Origin: Mesorhabditis belari
Taxonomy: Eukaryota > Nematoda > Chromadorea > Rhabditida > Rhabditidae
Length of the DNA stretch: 64,000 nucleotides
Reading direction: 5' to 3'
NCBI GenBank assembly: GCA_958450365.1
Contig: CAUEEP010000924.1
Span: 1,374,501-1,438,500, forward strand
The notes under the pieces are model-generated. The model did no database searches and had not been told where the DNA came from. It saw only the letters and a list, made by a program, of their open reading frames with translations. Of the stretch, positions 34,727 through 45,949 are shown in pieces. The translations under genes were made by a program, and so were the position numbers. Each line of letters opens with the position of its first letter. Positions within the stretch are counted from its first letter, which is position 1.

Positions 34727-34924
34727 AGGCCGTCGTTGGTGGTCTTCGTCTTCCAAAGATTGATTTCCTTCTCGAAATCGTTGAAACCATCGGCGACACT
34801 GGCTTTCCGAAATAGCATCTTCGCCAAATACTTTGCAGAGATCTCGATGAGATTCAGCGGCATTTTTGCCCAATTTAAAGTCATACCAAAGACTGGCACA
34901 AAGACGAAACTTCGTCTCGGTCAT
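34727..34924 (-). mobile_element. Mariner transposase N-terminal fragment
   Basis: From an ATG at 34924 the minus strand encodes CASLWYDFKLGKNAAESHRD and SQCRRWFQRFREGNQSLED, the paired-like helix-turn-helix DNA-binding region of mariner transposases. Homology ends near residue 70, where retroelement sequence begins, so the transposon is broken by the neighbour. Confidence 0.85.
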
Positions 34925-34929
34925 CTAAA

Positions 34930-35935
34930 CACGGAAATTAAATGAAAAATGAATTAGTTTAAAACACGATAACAATAGCAAGGGATAGAGAAATGTGGAA
35001 GCAGTTTGTGATCTGCGCAAAATAGGAACACCTAAGTGCGAAGACAGATCAAAAAAAAAATGCAAAAAGATGCAAAATTAAAGAGTGCAAAATTTTCTAG
35101 AAAAACGGGAGTTAAAAAAATGAGTTTGTGGTAAAGAAAATGTCGAAAATACAATGTTTTTGAGACAAAAAAAAAGCAATTGAGAATTTTGTCATCGGTT
35201 TGAGTGACTCATTCGAGAAATTATAGATGATTAGAGATGATTTTTGATTGTAAAGTATCGTAAAATCATCGCCTTATCACTTTTATTGTTCAATTTTTGC
35301 TTACAATTGATAAAGAGTTGGCCAAGAAGGTTAAAGAGGTTAAAAAGGTTAAAAAAAAGTTTCGGATAAGCAATGAGGAAGTTGATTTTTGTTCGTTTTC
35401 ATTTTTCTTTCGTTATCTCTTTTCCTTTCCTTTTCTTTTCTTTTCTTTTCTTTTCTTTTCTTTTCTTTTTTCTTTGTCCATTTTCAATTGGCCGATCATA
35501 AAAAAGAAATGGAAACGATTGAGTTAAAATTAGAAATAGAATGAACTTTCTGGAGTGAGTGGGCAAAGGATTAGGTCCACAATCTCTTTTCAAACGTCTT
35601 TTTTAAATAATGCAGTCATCATTTCTATTTAAACTATTGAAAAATTTGATTGTTTCTTTGCAAAATGGCTTTTAAGAACGTCTTGAAAGTAGTTGTTTTT
35701 GTTGATTTTCAAAGGCGCAAAGGCAAATCATCACAAAGGTACCCAAGACTGCTGCCTTAAAACGTGCCGTTGCCTTAAAACTGCTCAATTTCGACACTTT
35801 CTTGAACACAAACCTATTTTGGTGTTAAAGTAAAAAAGATAGAGTTTATTTGTTTAAATAAATCTGTAAAATTTGAAAACAATCCGTTCAGTCATTTTCT
35901 TTAAAAAAGCAATTGAAAATTTTACATGAAAATGT
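34930..35935. other. AT-rich spacer with TTTTC microsatellite
   Basis: Contains a (TTTTC)n run at 35421-35466, (ggttaaaa) repeats at 35335-35358, and a degenerate segment at 35800-35850 resembling the ends of foldback elements (cctattttggtgttaaagta). No gene is recognised. Confidence 0.5.
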
Positions 35936-35939
35936 TGAC

Positions 35940-36565
35940 TGAATGATCTGAATGATCGGAATCTGAATCAGCTGAATCAATCATCTGGATCATCTGAATG
36001 ATCTGAATGATCTGAATGATCTGAATCATCTGAATGATCTGAATCTGAATCATCTGAATTATCTGAATCTGAATCATCTGAATCTGAATCGTCTGAATCG
36101 TCTGAATCAGCTGAATCATCTAAATCGTCTGAATCATCTGGATCATCTGAATCATCTGAATGATCTGAATGATCTGAATCATCTGAATCATCTGAATCAT
36201 CTGAATCATCTGAATGATCTGAATCGGAATCATCTGAATCTGAATCGTCTGAATCGTCTGAATCATCTGAATCATCTGAATCATCTGAATCGTCTGAATT
36301 GTCTGAATTAGCTGAATCAATCATCTGAATCCTCTGAATCAGCTGAATCATCTGAATCGTCTGAATCAGCTGAATCCTCTGAATCTGAATCAGCTGAATC
36401 CTCTGAATCAGCTGAATCATCTGAATCGTCTGAATCGTCTGAATCAGCTGAATCATCTGAATCAGCTGAATCATCTGAATCTGAATCAGCTGAATCCTCT
36501 GAATCCTCTGAATCAGCTGAATCATCTGAATCCTCTGAATCATCTGGATTAATCAGCTGAATCAA
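35940..36565. repeat. 9-bp ATCTGAATC array
   Basis: About 68 units of 6-9 bases (tctgaatca, tctgaatcg, gctgaatca). The minus strand reads as Asp/Ser-rich frames (DSDDSDDSD, DSADSED), the plus strand has stops. The regular Asp-Ser look is dictated by the unit. The absence of a start, splice context or flanking homology argues against a gene. Confidence 0.92.
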
Positions 36566-36569
36566 TCAT

Positions 36570-37400
36570 CTTGATCATTGTTTGAAATTGTTCCAACCGA
36601 TTTCGATTAATTTTCGTAGATTTCCATTAGAATCCTTTTGATTTAAGTTTTTAAATGAAAATTTTCTTCATTTTTTTGCGACTTTTACGGCATTTAGGCC
36701 AACTGGAGAACAAAAAAAGTAAAATGGATGATTTCAAGCGCTTTCCCAGTCAAAATGGGCCATTACTAACGATTATTTTGAAAGGAATTGAGCCATTCAA
36801 GCGATTTACTGTCTGTGATTCAGCGATTCAAGCGATTCAAGCGATTCAAGCGATCTGTGACTGAATATGAGTCCATTAAACATCTATAAATTTGTAGAAT
36901 TTGATATTTAGATAGTTTAGATAAATTGTTCAAGTTCAATTTCAACTTCAAAGTTTAAAAATTCAATTTCAAACAAAAACGTCTAGACTTTGCCTGACTG
37001 ATTCCTTCAAAAAAACACAAAAAAACATTGTCAAGTATCCCTCAAAACTGAAAAAGGGATAAGGAGCTAAAGATGTGCTGAAGACAAGGAAAAGAAAAGG
37101 GTAAAAGGGTCAAATTTCCTCTCCATTCCTCTCTTTCCTCGTTTCCGACGTTTTCGACGTGAGAAAAATAACCAGGCAAAGCAGTAAAAAGTGAGTGAAT
37201 TTGGGTGAAATTCTTTTGCAAAACAACAGAACTTGCTAGAATTTGACGAAGTGAAACTTGAGTAGGTTTTGGAGTGATGAGATGCTTGAGAAGAAATCTG
37301 TGCTTTGATCAAAAGAGCTAGTTCAAAGCTAGTTCAAAGCTAGCTCTATCTGAATACAGAAAATTACGACTTCTAGATGTCATTGTCTTTCTTATGATGA
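36570..37400. other. AT-rich spacer
   Basis: Includes a four-copy gattcaagc run at 36818-36858. No gene signature is recognised in either strand. Confidence 0.35.
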
Positions 37401-37407
37401 TTTCTTA

Positions 37408-37512
37408 AAGGTGACAAAGTAGGTTACAAAGTAGGCTACAAAGTAGACGAGAAAGTAGGCTAGAAAGTAGGCGACAGAGTAGCCGACAAAGTAAGCTACA
37501 AAGTACAACAGT
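37408..37512. repeat. AAAGTAGGCTAC array
   Basis: About eight copies of a 12-base unit with variation (gacaaagtaggc, tacaaagtaggc, gagaaagtaggc). Diverged. Confidence 0.85.
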
Positions 37513-37671
37513 AAAGGCATACGGCTAGTCCTTTTCCCTTAAAATATCATCTTTACAAGTTCAGGAATCTCACAGAAAAAGTCCAACTAAGCCAAAGTTG
37601 AATCTATTTCAAAAATATTGAAGTTAGTGTTTCAAAAATATCGAAAGTACAACCGATTTTGATGGCAGGAT

Positions 37672-38210
37672 TTTTACTAGTGAAAGCTGCTTACTAGTGA
37701 AAGCTACTTACTAGTGAAAGCTGCTTACTGCTTACTGCTTACTACTTACTAGTGAAAGCTGCTTACTAGTGAAAAGCTACTTACTAGTGAAAGCTGCTTA
37801 CTAGTGAAAGCTGTGAAAGTGAAAGCTACTTACTAGTGAAAGTTACTTACTAGTTAAAGCTACTTACTAGTGAAAGCTGCTTACTAGTGAAAGCCACTTA
37901 CTGCTTACTACTTACTGCTTACTACTTACTGCTTACTACTTACTGCTTACTACTTACTAGTGAAAGCTGCTTACTAGTGAAAAGCTACTTACTAGTGAAA
38001 GCTGCTTACTAGTGAAAGCTGTGAAAGTGAAAGCTACTTACTAGTGAAAGTTACTTACTAGTTAAAGCTACTTACTAGTGAAAGCTGCTTACTAGTGAAA
38101 GCCACTTACTGCTTACTACTTACTGCTTACTACTTACTGCTTACTACTTACTGCTTACTACTTACTAGTGAAAAGCTACTTACAAGCTACTTACTAGTGA
38201 AAAGCTCAAG
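37672..38210. repeat. TTACTAGTGAAAGCTGC array with two-level order
   Basis: Two interleaved units, ttactagtgaaagctgc and ttactgcttactac, in blocks. A segment of about 240 bases (37745-37980) is repeated almost exactly at 37978-38165, so unit-level and block-level duplications have both happened. Confidence 0.9.
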
Positions 38211-38597
38211 TGGTCATAGACCTATAATCACTCAACAAAAATCGTTGAAAAGTGAAATAAAAATGAAATAGACCTGAAATAGACCTGAAATAGACCTGAA
38301 AAAGAGGATCAAGAGACCAAATGACATTCCTCATCATTTACCTCTTTTTGTCAGATCTTTCTCAATCCTTTTGTCACTCTTTTTCTGTTTTCCGTTTATT
38401 TCTTAAGCCGCCAACTGTTTCCCTCCTTTCGATCAAAAGTTTCTCATTCTTTTTTTGATTTCCAACAATCAATCTTGTTGATTTTTCTTTAGAGATTGAA
38501 AAATTGTTGTTTGAAATTGAAAAATCTCCAAAAGAAATTAATAAATGACGATAAATTGAGAAATTTATCGTCAATTGACCAAACCAATGGCCAAAAA

Positions 38598-38706
38598 CAA
38601 TGACTTGACAATGACAATGACCAACAATGACATTGACAATGACCAACAATGACTTGACAATGACAATGACTTGACAATGACCAACAATGACTCGACAATG
38701 ACAATT
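38598..38706. repeat. GACAATGACCAACAAT array
   Basis: Several copies of 6-16 base units (gacaatgac, caacaatgac, ttgacaatg). Open frames here (CHCQVIVGHC) are repeat artefacts. 38710-38850 and 38215-38590 show no gene. Confidence 0.85.
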
Positions 38707-38859
38707 TATAAATGAACTCAATTTAGCGACTTTTCTGATAGTTATTCTGTTTTTGATATTTTCTGATAGTAAATTTTCCATATCTTTCAACATAAAAGCT
38801 AAGATTTGGCTAAGAATGACAGCTAAGAATAACAGCTAAGAATAAATCCTCGAAGACTC

Positions 38860-39417
38860 ATGGAGATGAAGCCGGAGACTCATGGGGATGAAGCCGGAGA
38901 CTCATGAGGATGAAGCCGGAGACTCATGGAGATGAAGCCGGAGACTCATGAGGATGAAGCCGGAGACTCATGGGGATGAAGCCGGAGACCCATGGGGATG
39001 AAGCCGGAGACTCATGAGGATGAAGCCGGAGACTCATGAGGATGAAGCCGGAGACTCATGGAGATGAAGCCGGAGACCCATGGGGATGAAGCCGGAGACT
39101 CATGAGGATGAAGCCGGAGACTCATGAGGATGAAGCCGGAGACTCATGGAGATGAAGCCGGAGACCCATGGGGATGAAGCCGGAGACTCATGAGGATGAA
39201 GCCGGAGACTCATGGAGATGAAGCCGGAGACCCATGGGGATGAAGCCGGAGACTCATGAGGATGAAGCCGGAGACTCATGAGGATGAAGCCGGAGACTCA
39301 TGAGGATGAAGCCGGAGACTCATGGAGATGAAGCCGGAGACCCATGGGGATGAAGCCGGAGACTCATGAGGATGAAGCCGGAGACTCATGGGGATGAAGC
39401 CGGAGACCCATGGGGAT
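38860..39417. repeat. 22-bp tandem array
   Basis: About 25 copies of gagactcatgaggatgaag plus ccg, with three interchangeable variants (atgagg, atggag, ccatgggg) arranged in a recurring order that suggests block duplications of about 110 bases. Confidence 0.95.
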
Positions 39418-39837
39418 GCTTCTATTGAATGTTTCTATTGAAAAACAGTGTTTAAAGGCCAAATTCTAGCTATAGATTTGCTAAATACAAGTTTGACCTT
39501 ATTCTAAGTCATTATTGTGCTCATTTTGGTACAATTCTGTTAGTTTTACTTCCCGGTAATTCGGCTGTGTTTAAAACGCGGATTTCTTAAGTCGATGAGC
39601 ATGAAATGCCGATATTTTCCCCGATTCATCCCTAAAGTCATCAACAAAATGGAGGCTTTTGCGTGAAATTGATAAAATCAAAAACACTTTTCCAAAAACA
39701 ATGAAACCCGGCTTTGTTACTTTCTATGATTTCGAAATTTTGAAATTTTGGCAACTTTTCCTCTGACTATTTGCCTCTGACTATCTGCCTCTGACATGGA
39801 CATTCACTCCATCAAATCCTGTATGAGTTTCTACGAC

Positions 39838-40045
39838 GACTAGCTGAACACTAGAGGCTAGCTGAACACTAGAGGCTAGCTGAACACTAGAGGCTAGCTG
39901 AACACTAGAGGCTGAACACTAGAGGCTAGCTGAACACTAGATGCTGAACACTAGAGGCTAGCTGAACACTAGAGGCTAGCTGAACACTAGAGGCTGAACA
40001 CTAGAGGCTAGCTGAACACTAGATGCTGAACACTAGAGGCCCTTA
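39838..40045. repeat. GCTAGCTGAACACTAGAG array ending in an inverted copy
   Basis: About 12 copies of an 18-base unit, some shortened to 14. The last copy is followed by cctctagtgttcag in inverted orientation (about 40044-40060), which makes a hairpin at the array edge. 39420-39835 before it has no gene. Confidence 0.9.
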
Positions 40046-40242
40046 GCCTCTAGTGTTCAGTTAATATTAAAAATGTTTATGTGGATGGAAATGTGCAAAC
40101 TGGTTTACTCAATTCTGGGGATAAATCCTCGAAAACAAAAGGAGAGATCATCCAGCAGTTCAGCTGAATAATGTCAAATTACTCGAAATTTTTCAAACCA
40201 ACAAATCCCTTTCTTTTAGCAAATAGCAGATGAGCTATCAGC

Positions 40243-40465
40243 CTTCCAGCCAGCCAGCCATCATACAATAATACTCAAACATTGCATACACTTTGGTTTA
40301 AACCTGACTTGGATTCCAAATGATGACACCCAGAAATGGCGTGTCAGAAATCAGTGCTGCTCATCTGTCTCGATGCAAGCTCGCGATGCAGCCAGCCAGC
40401 CAGCCATCATACAATAATATTCAAGCATTGCATCGACTTTGGTTTAAAGCGAAATTAGGGACTTG
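40243..40465. repeat. Direct duplication around CCAGCCAGCCAGCC
   Basis: ccagccagccatcatacaat, then actcaaacattgcat and ctttggtttaaa, occur at 40251-40300 and again at 40391-40445 with a few changes. Unknown dispersed sequence; the ttttggtttaaagcga-like end recurs at 41.7 and 45.6 kb. Confidence 0.7.
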
Positions 40466-41194
40466 GATTGAAATTGGGTACGGCCACCAAGTACTTCTGG
40501 CTTCTGGCCACAAAAAGGTACAATTACGCAAGTACTTCTGCCTCTTTTTCGCTTAACTTTGTGACCATTTGTTACTCTTAAATGTGAATCAACCTGTTAC
40601 TCAACAATATTCAAATGAAGTTCCTTCAAAAACAATTCCTTTCCTCATTCACTTATGCCCGATTTTCATAAGTGCACACCCACTCGAAAAAAGAAAAAAA
40701 AACTTATGAAAGACGTGCCAAATGAAGCTCTCTTCCACCAAGCGAAGAGCTTAACATAAACAAAAAAAAAACGACGAGCAATTCCACTTCAAAAGATTCC
40801 CCAATCCCAAGGGAAAAGTGAGCGAAAAAAATCGACGTATTTTTCTTTTCTCTTCGAACATTCCATTTCTCATTTCAAAATTTAAATGTGTTGTTTTTAT
40901 TTATGGAATAGAAGAAGGGTGAAGAGGGGAAACGGAAAATAAATCAGAAATGGATTTTGGGAACTTTGGGAACTTTGGGAACTTTGAGAACTTTGGGAAC
41001 TTTGGGGAAATGGTAAATCGTTGTAAAGGGGATTTTGGAGGGAAATGGTAGATCAATGACATTTGGGACTTATAGTAGCTTTTGAGTTTGACTTTTGAGA
41101 CTAACTAATCTCACAAAATGTCACCATCTTTGTCTCACAATTTTTAGACTTTATAGCATTGCTGGAAGTCAGAAAGGTTTCAACCAGGCTCTAG

Positions 41195-41325
41195 GAGCAG
41201 GTCAGGTCAGAAGCTGGCCAGAAGCTGGCTAGAAGCTGGCTAGAAGCTGGCTAGAAGCCGGCCAGAAACTCGGCCAGAAACTAGGCAGAAACTATGCTTG
41301 GCCAGAGCCAGAGCCAGAGGCCAGC
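41195..41325. repeat. AGAAGCTGGCT array
   Basis: About eight copies of an 11-base unit (agaagctggcc / agaaactcggcc) decaying towards the right. Non-coding. Confidence 0.8.
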
Positions 41326-41444
41326 TCCATCAAAGAGGCAGTGGCTTGGCTCATGGTTGAGCCACTGATTCCAGTCTCAGGACCTGGCCTGGACTATGTA
41401 CAGTACGTCAATACGTACCCGTCCTATACGTATACATAGTACCA

Positions 41445-42340
41445 AAAGACCGGCCTTCGCAGCTGAACTGGAAAAATTGTCTACTAGGCAGAGGAGAATT
41501 GTAAACACTTTCCGCTTTGTTTTCTCCAAAATTCATACTACTTGGCAAATGAAAAACGTGCTGTTTTCAGCAGGGTTATCTAGTAGTACGGATTTTAGAG
41601 AAAACAATTCTCCTCTCATCAAAATAGAGAAACTAGGTAACCCTGCTGAAGACAGAGCACGCTTATCATTTGCCAATTAGTTTTGGAGCAAACATTTTGG
41701 ATCCACAAATCCGCGTCTCAACCCTCACTATTTCAGACAGTTTTGGTTTAAAGCGACGTGGAAGCTCCCGTGATTCTGTTGGGTATTTTATTTGAACGGA
41801 AATCCACTTTATACCATCAAAAGCTAATTAAATCGGGTGTTTTAATAGGTAGTAAAAGATGAAACAGCTTTGCAATCAGCAAATCTGCGTCTCTACGCTC
41901 AATATTTCAGATAGTTTTGGTTTAAAGCGACGGGGAATTTCTGGCAAGCGACCTAGAATTTCTAGAGCCAAATTTAACGCAAAAATTCATCCCAAAAATT
42001 TGAGCATAGTAACGCTGAAATCCGCTCAATCGCTCACCGATCCTCCGCCTCCCTTAGGAATCCCAAAAGTGAATCCCCTTACGCCAGCGACGTTTGCCAG
42101 ATCGCGAGCGATTACGCGCCCGCACAATGAACACCTCGCCAGCCATTCATAGAATTTCTCTTTTCGGATTTTGAGGAAACAAAGCGGAAAGTGTTTACAA
42201 TTCTCCTGTACCTAGAAATAGAAAAACTAGGTAACCCTGCTGAAGACAGAGCACGCTTATCATTTGCTAATTAGTTCAGCTTTTGGAGGAAACAAAGCGG
42301 AAAGCGTTTACAATTCTCCTCTTACAAAAATCTCGTAACT
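41445..42340. mobile_element. Repeat-family cluster with hairpins (unknown transposon remnants)
   Basis: A hairpin has arms at about 41532-41580 and 41630-41680 (tttcagcagggttatctagt versus actaggtaaccctgctgaag). Segments gagaattgtaaacactttcc, gttttggtttaaagcgac, ccaaatttaacgcaaaaatt and gccagcgacgtttgccagat recur here and at 45.2-45.95 kb. Copies of the aggtaaccctgctgaagaca arm also occur at 42220. Non-autonomous; no transposase motif is seen. Confidence 0.65.
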
Positions 42341-42836
42341 TATAAAAACTTTGCCACAAAAAGTATTGCCAAAAAAAGCGTATCTAGAAAAGCTATGTCT
42401 CATCTCAAAACCCCCATCTCCCTCCCTTGGGTATAAAAATTCGGAAAGAACAAAGCAACGCTTTTTGAATCATTTTTCTTTCAAGATTTCGCTCTGAATC
42501 TATCTGATAGCATTATAAAAAGCATTATAAAACGTTTTATATTCAATTCTGTATTCTAATAACCAAAGCCAAGAGTAACATCAACAAAATCCGTGAAATC
42601 TGTGAAATCTAAAGATTCCCAAGCTTGGGGAGCTATGGGAATCTTTAGTCCAAGTTCTCAGAATCCAAGTTCTCAGAATCCAAGTTCTCAAACGAAAACA
42701 AACTCTCCCAATAACTGAAAGGCAACAAAAAGAACAAATTTGCTGAAAATGGATAAAGATGTTTGCGTGACAAAGCTTCTGATTGTGTTTGGAAAGAAAT
42801 GAGAGGAGAATGAAAGAAAGGACGGGAGAACAAGAC

Positions 42837-42978
42837 GGGAGAAGACAAGACAAGAACAAGACAAGAACAAGACAAGAACAAGACAAGAACAAGACAAGAA
42901 CAAGACAAGAACAAGACAAGAACAAGACAAGAACAAGACAAGAACAAGACAAGAACAAGACAAGAACAAGACAAGAAA
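42837..42978. repeat. 11-bp CAAGAACAAGA array
   Basis: About 12 near-perfect copies of gacaagaacaa. The minus-strand frames (LVLFLSCSC) are artefacts. 42350-42835 and 42980-43415 are AT-rich, with a short taaaataaca run at 43140-43170. Confidence 0.95.
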
Positions 42979-43417
42979 GGAGGGAGAACCCATTTTGATG
43001 ATGAGCTTTTCTCTCTTGATGAGTCGGGAAAAAAATGAAAGCATAAAACAAGCACAATTCAAGAAGCGTGGTTGAGAGATTGGAGAAATTGATTAAATTG
43101 AATTCTTTCAGTCCCGTTTTTTGCTTTTTGAAATCCCACATAAAATAACATAAAATAACATAAAATAACACAATACTAAACTTTGAACGCTTCTAACTTT
43201 TGAAAGAGTGCTCCATAGCGGAAACCAAAAGCAGATTCGGAATCAGCGTAAAATTCTGCGTCGAATAGTATATGACTCGTGTCATTCGGCCACCAAATTC
43301 ATTTGAAATTCCCTTGTTAATATAAACTCTTGCTCACTCAAAGGTTTTCTTTCGTTCATAGCCTTATTCTTTGTCCATAGCTCTAGTTAAAAGTGTTTCC
43401 TTTTCTTTCATTCGTAT

Positions 43418-43488
43418 GGGCACCATGACCGACTAGCTAAGGGCCCTGTATCTTAGTCTGAAGGTCAAGAGCTCAATCCCGTTCAATA
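43418..43488 (+). tRNA. tRNA-like sequence (type II D arm), degenerate
   Basis: CACCATGACCGACTAGCTAA is an A-box-like start and GAGCTCAATCCCG a weak B-box. It clearly belongs to the family at 11.3, 23.35 and 25.4-25.8 kb (tcttagtctgaaggtcaaga). Not a functional tRNA. Confidence 0.5.
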
Positions 43489-43984
43489 CAATTCCCTTGA
43501 ATAAATGTATTTCCCACAAAGTAGCGTTTATTGAGTGATGTTCCGTTAAATGAATGAGTTCATTGAGTGCTAAATGAATGTTCCGTTAAATGAATGAGTT
43601 CAGAGCTTCATTCCGAGCAGTATACCAAAGATTTACTAACATTTGTAAAACGCACAAAACTTTCTGACCTCATTTCTTTTGCAAAAACATTCTCAATCAA
43701 CGTTTTTCTCAGGAAACTTCTCAAAAATGGCATTTTCACATCATAAAACACCATAAATCAAACCAAATCTCCATTCTGCAAAAAGAAAAAGATACTAAAA
43801 TTGAAAGCCTATAAAAAAAGGCGAAAAGGAAAAATGGAAAGATGGGAAAAGATAGGCTTTTCAAATAAAAGACCATGGGGAGTGAATAAAATTAAATTTT
43901 ACTGCTAAAAGCTTTTAGAGAAGTTGATGGAAAGTGTTCATTTAGATGGAAAGTGTTCATTTAGATAGGAAAGCAAATGGATTG

Positions 43985-44225
43985 CGACATCGACAATCGA
44001 TTGTTGAGCTCAAGCGGCAGCGTGCTCATCTCAAATCGTGTTCAGCGAGATCGCAAAGCGCCTGAATGTCCCCAGAAGCCTCGTTTCTCGAACCATTCAA
44101 CGTTATGAAACTCTTGGCACAGTTTCTGATCGATCTAGGGATCTGATCGCCCTGGAAGAGGTGCAAAACGAACAGCGGTTACTCCGGCTAATGTAATTAA
44201 AGCACAAGTCTCCAGTAAAAGCAAT
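43985..44225 (+). mobile_element. Tc1-like transposase N-terminal fragment, copy 1
   Basis: Frames encode SEIAKRLNVPRSLVSRTIQR and YETLGTVSDRS, the helix-turn-helix DNA-binding region of Tc1-like transposases. The rest, including the DDE/D catalytic domain, is absent, and frame changes are present. Confidence 0.75.
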
Positions 44226-44444
44226 TTTAGGAGGTGGATTGAAAAATAGAAGCACAGGTGCTTCCATTAGAAGAAATAAGGTGCCTATATACGACGAAAT
44301 GAGCTAAGGCGAAATGACTGAAATGATTGGGAATCCTTTTGGAACCCGTGAAGGAGATGGAGCCGTCAGCGGCTGAGCCAACTTCCGTCGCTTGGGCGCC
44401 ACCATGCACGCATTTCTGGAATCAATTTCTTGCCTTAATTTTGA

Positions 44445-44770
44445 CTGAGCGGCAGTGTGTTCAGGCAAGCGAGATCCCAAAGCGCCTGAATGTCCCCAGA
44501 AGTCTCGTTTCTCGAACCATTCAACGTTATGAAACTCCGGGCACATTTTCTGATCGATCTAGGGAACAGATCGATCTAGGGAACAGATCGATCTAGGGAA
44601 CAGATCGATCTAGGGATCTGATCGATCTAGGGAACAGATCGATCTAAGGAACAGATCGATCTAAGGAACAGATCGATCTAAGGAACAGATCGATCCAGGG
44701 ATCTGATCGCCCTGGAAGAGGTACAAAACGAACAGCAGTTACTCCGGCTAATGTCAAGAAAGTGCTCAAA
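44445..44770 (+). mobile_element. Tc1-like transposase fragment, copy 2, with internal tandem expansion
   Basis: The same region (SEIPKRLNVPRSLVSRTIQR) recurs at about 44468. Where copy 1 has a single gatcgatctagggatctgat, this copy has about eight repeats of a 20-base unit gatcgatctagggaacagat (44550-44710), then rejoins the shared sequence (cgccctggaagaggt). A tandem array has thus grown inside a transposase fragment. Confidence 0.8.
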
Positions 44771-44829
44771 TTTTTGGGATCAATTTTTGCGTTAATCTAG
44801 AATCTAGAATCGGATCTAGAAAAACCTCA

Positions 44830-45180
44830 AACGGAAAAAGGAAAGATGGAAAGATGGGAAAAGATAGGCTTTTCAAATAAAAGAGTCATGGGGAGTCAAT
44901 AAAATTAAATTTTACTGCTAAAAGCCTTTAGAGAAGTTGATGGAAAGTGTTCATTTAGATAGGAAAGCAAATGGAAAGCAATGGATTGCAGAAAGGAAAG
45001 AAAATAGGATGAAAATAGGATGAAAATAGGATGGAAAGTAAGTGAAAATTGCTTCAAATCAACAAGAAAATCTAAAAACGTAAATGAAAGTGAGGAAAAT
45101 CTAGAAATCAAGAGAAAATCAAGAGAAAATCTAGAAATAACAAGTTTTAAAAGTGGGAAATGGATTCCCAACCCAATGAG
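44830..45180. repeat. Duplicated spacer
   Basis: The stretch gggaaaagataggcttttca ... ttttactgctaaaagc ... gatggaaagtgttcatttag at 44850-44970 repeats 43845-43975. So the two Tc1-like copies lie in a local duplication of about 0.9 kb. No gene. Confidence 0.75.
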
Positions 45181-45204
45181 AAATGGATTCTTTCGCAAAT
45201 CGAT

Positions 45205-45945
45205 CGCAAAAGTTTCCGTGATTCGGTTGGGTATTTTATTTGAACTGGAATCCACATCAAAGACTCGAAGCAGCTTGGGAAATCAGTCAAATCTTGAGCG
45301 ACGTCCATCAGAAGCTAATAAAATTGGGTATCAAAGGTATTCTCGTGTTTTATCAGTTAGTAAACGATTCTCTTCTTCCACCCGGTGTCGACGCATCAGT
45401 TCGCCCGCCCTTCCCAACCCAATTCTCACAGGTAGGCCTTCTAATTCTTAAGGAGATTGGCTATTGGTGTATCTTGTTCAAAACCATATTTCAGCCGCTT
45501 GCCCCGCCAGGTGTCGCAGTGGGCATGCCCGCGATGAAGAACTTTGCAATCAGCTTTACGTCTCAACCCCCAGCATTTCAGATAGTTTTGGTTTAAAGCG
45601 AGGTAGAATTTCGGGCAAGCGACGTAGAATTTCTAGAGCCAAATTTAACGCAAAAATTGATCCCAAAAATTTGAGCATAGTAACGCCGAATAGCTCATCA
45701 ATCCTCCTTCTTTACCCATCCCAAAAGTGAATCCCCTTATGCCAGCGACGTTTGCCAGATCGGGAGGGATTACGCGCCCGCACAATGAACACCTCACCGC
45801 ACAATGAACAGCGCTCAATCGCTCCCCACTCCTCCCTTCCTCGTGTACCGATTCCAACAGTGAATTCCCTTATGCCAGCGACGTTTGCCAGATCGCGAGT
45901 GATTACGCGCCTACACAATGAACACCTCGCCAACCATTTATAGAA
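45205..45945. mobile_element. Second cluster of the 41.4-42.3 kb repeat family
   Basis: Shares gttgggtattttatttgaac, agatagttttggtttaaagc, gccaaatttaacgcaaaaat and ccagcgacgtttgccagatc with the first cluster. The last segment occurs twice here (45740 and 45870). A frame at 45240-45400 (RLEAAWEISQIL) is not recognised. Confidence 0.65.
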
Positions 45946-45949
45946 TTTC

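Noticed and set aside
42581..43171. Cys/Leu-rich membrane protein on the minus strand
   Set aside because: The hydrophobic part is the translation of an 11-base CAAGAACAAGA array, and the ends match nothing recognisable.
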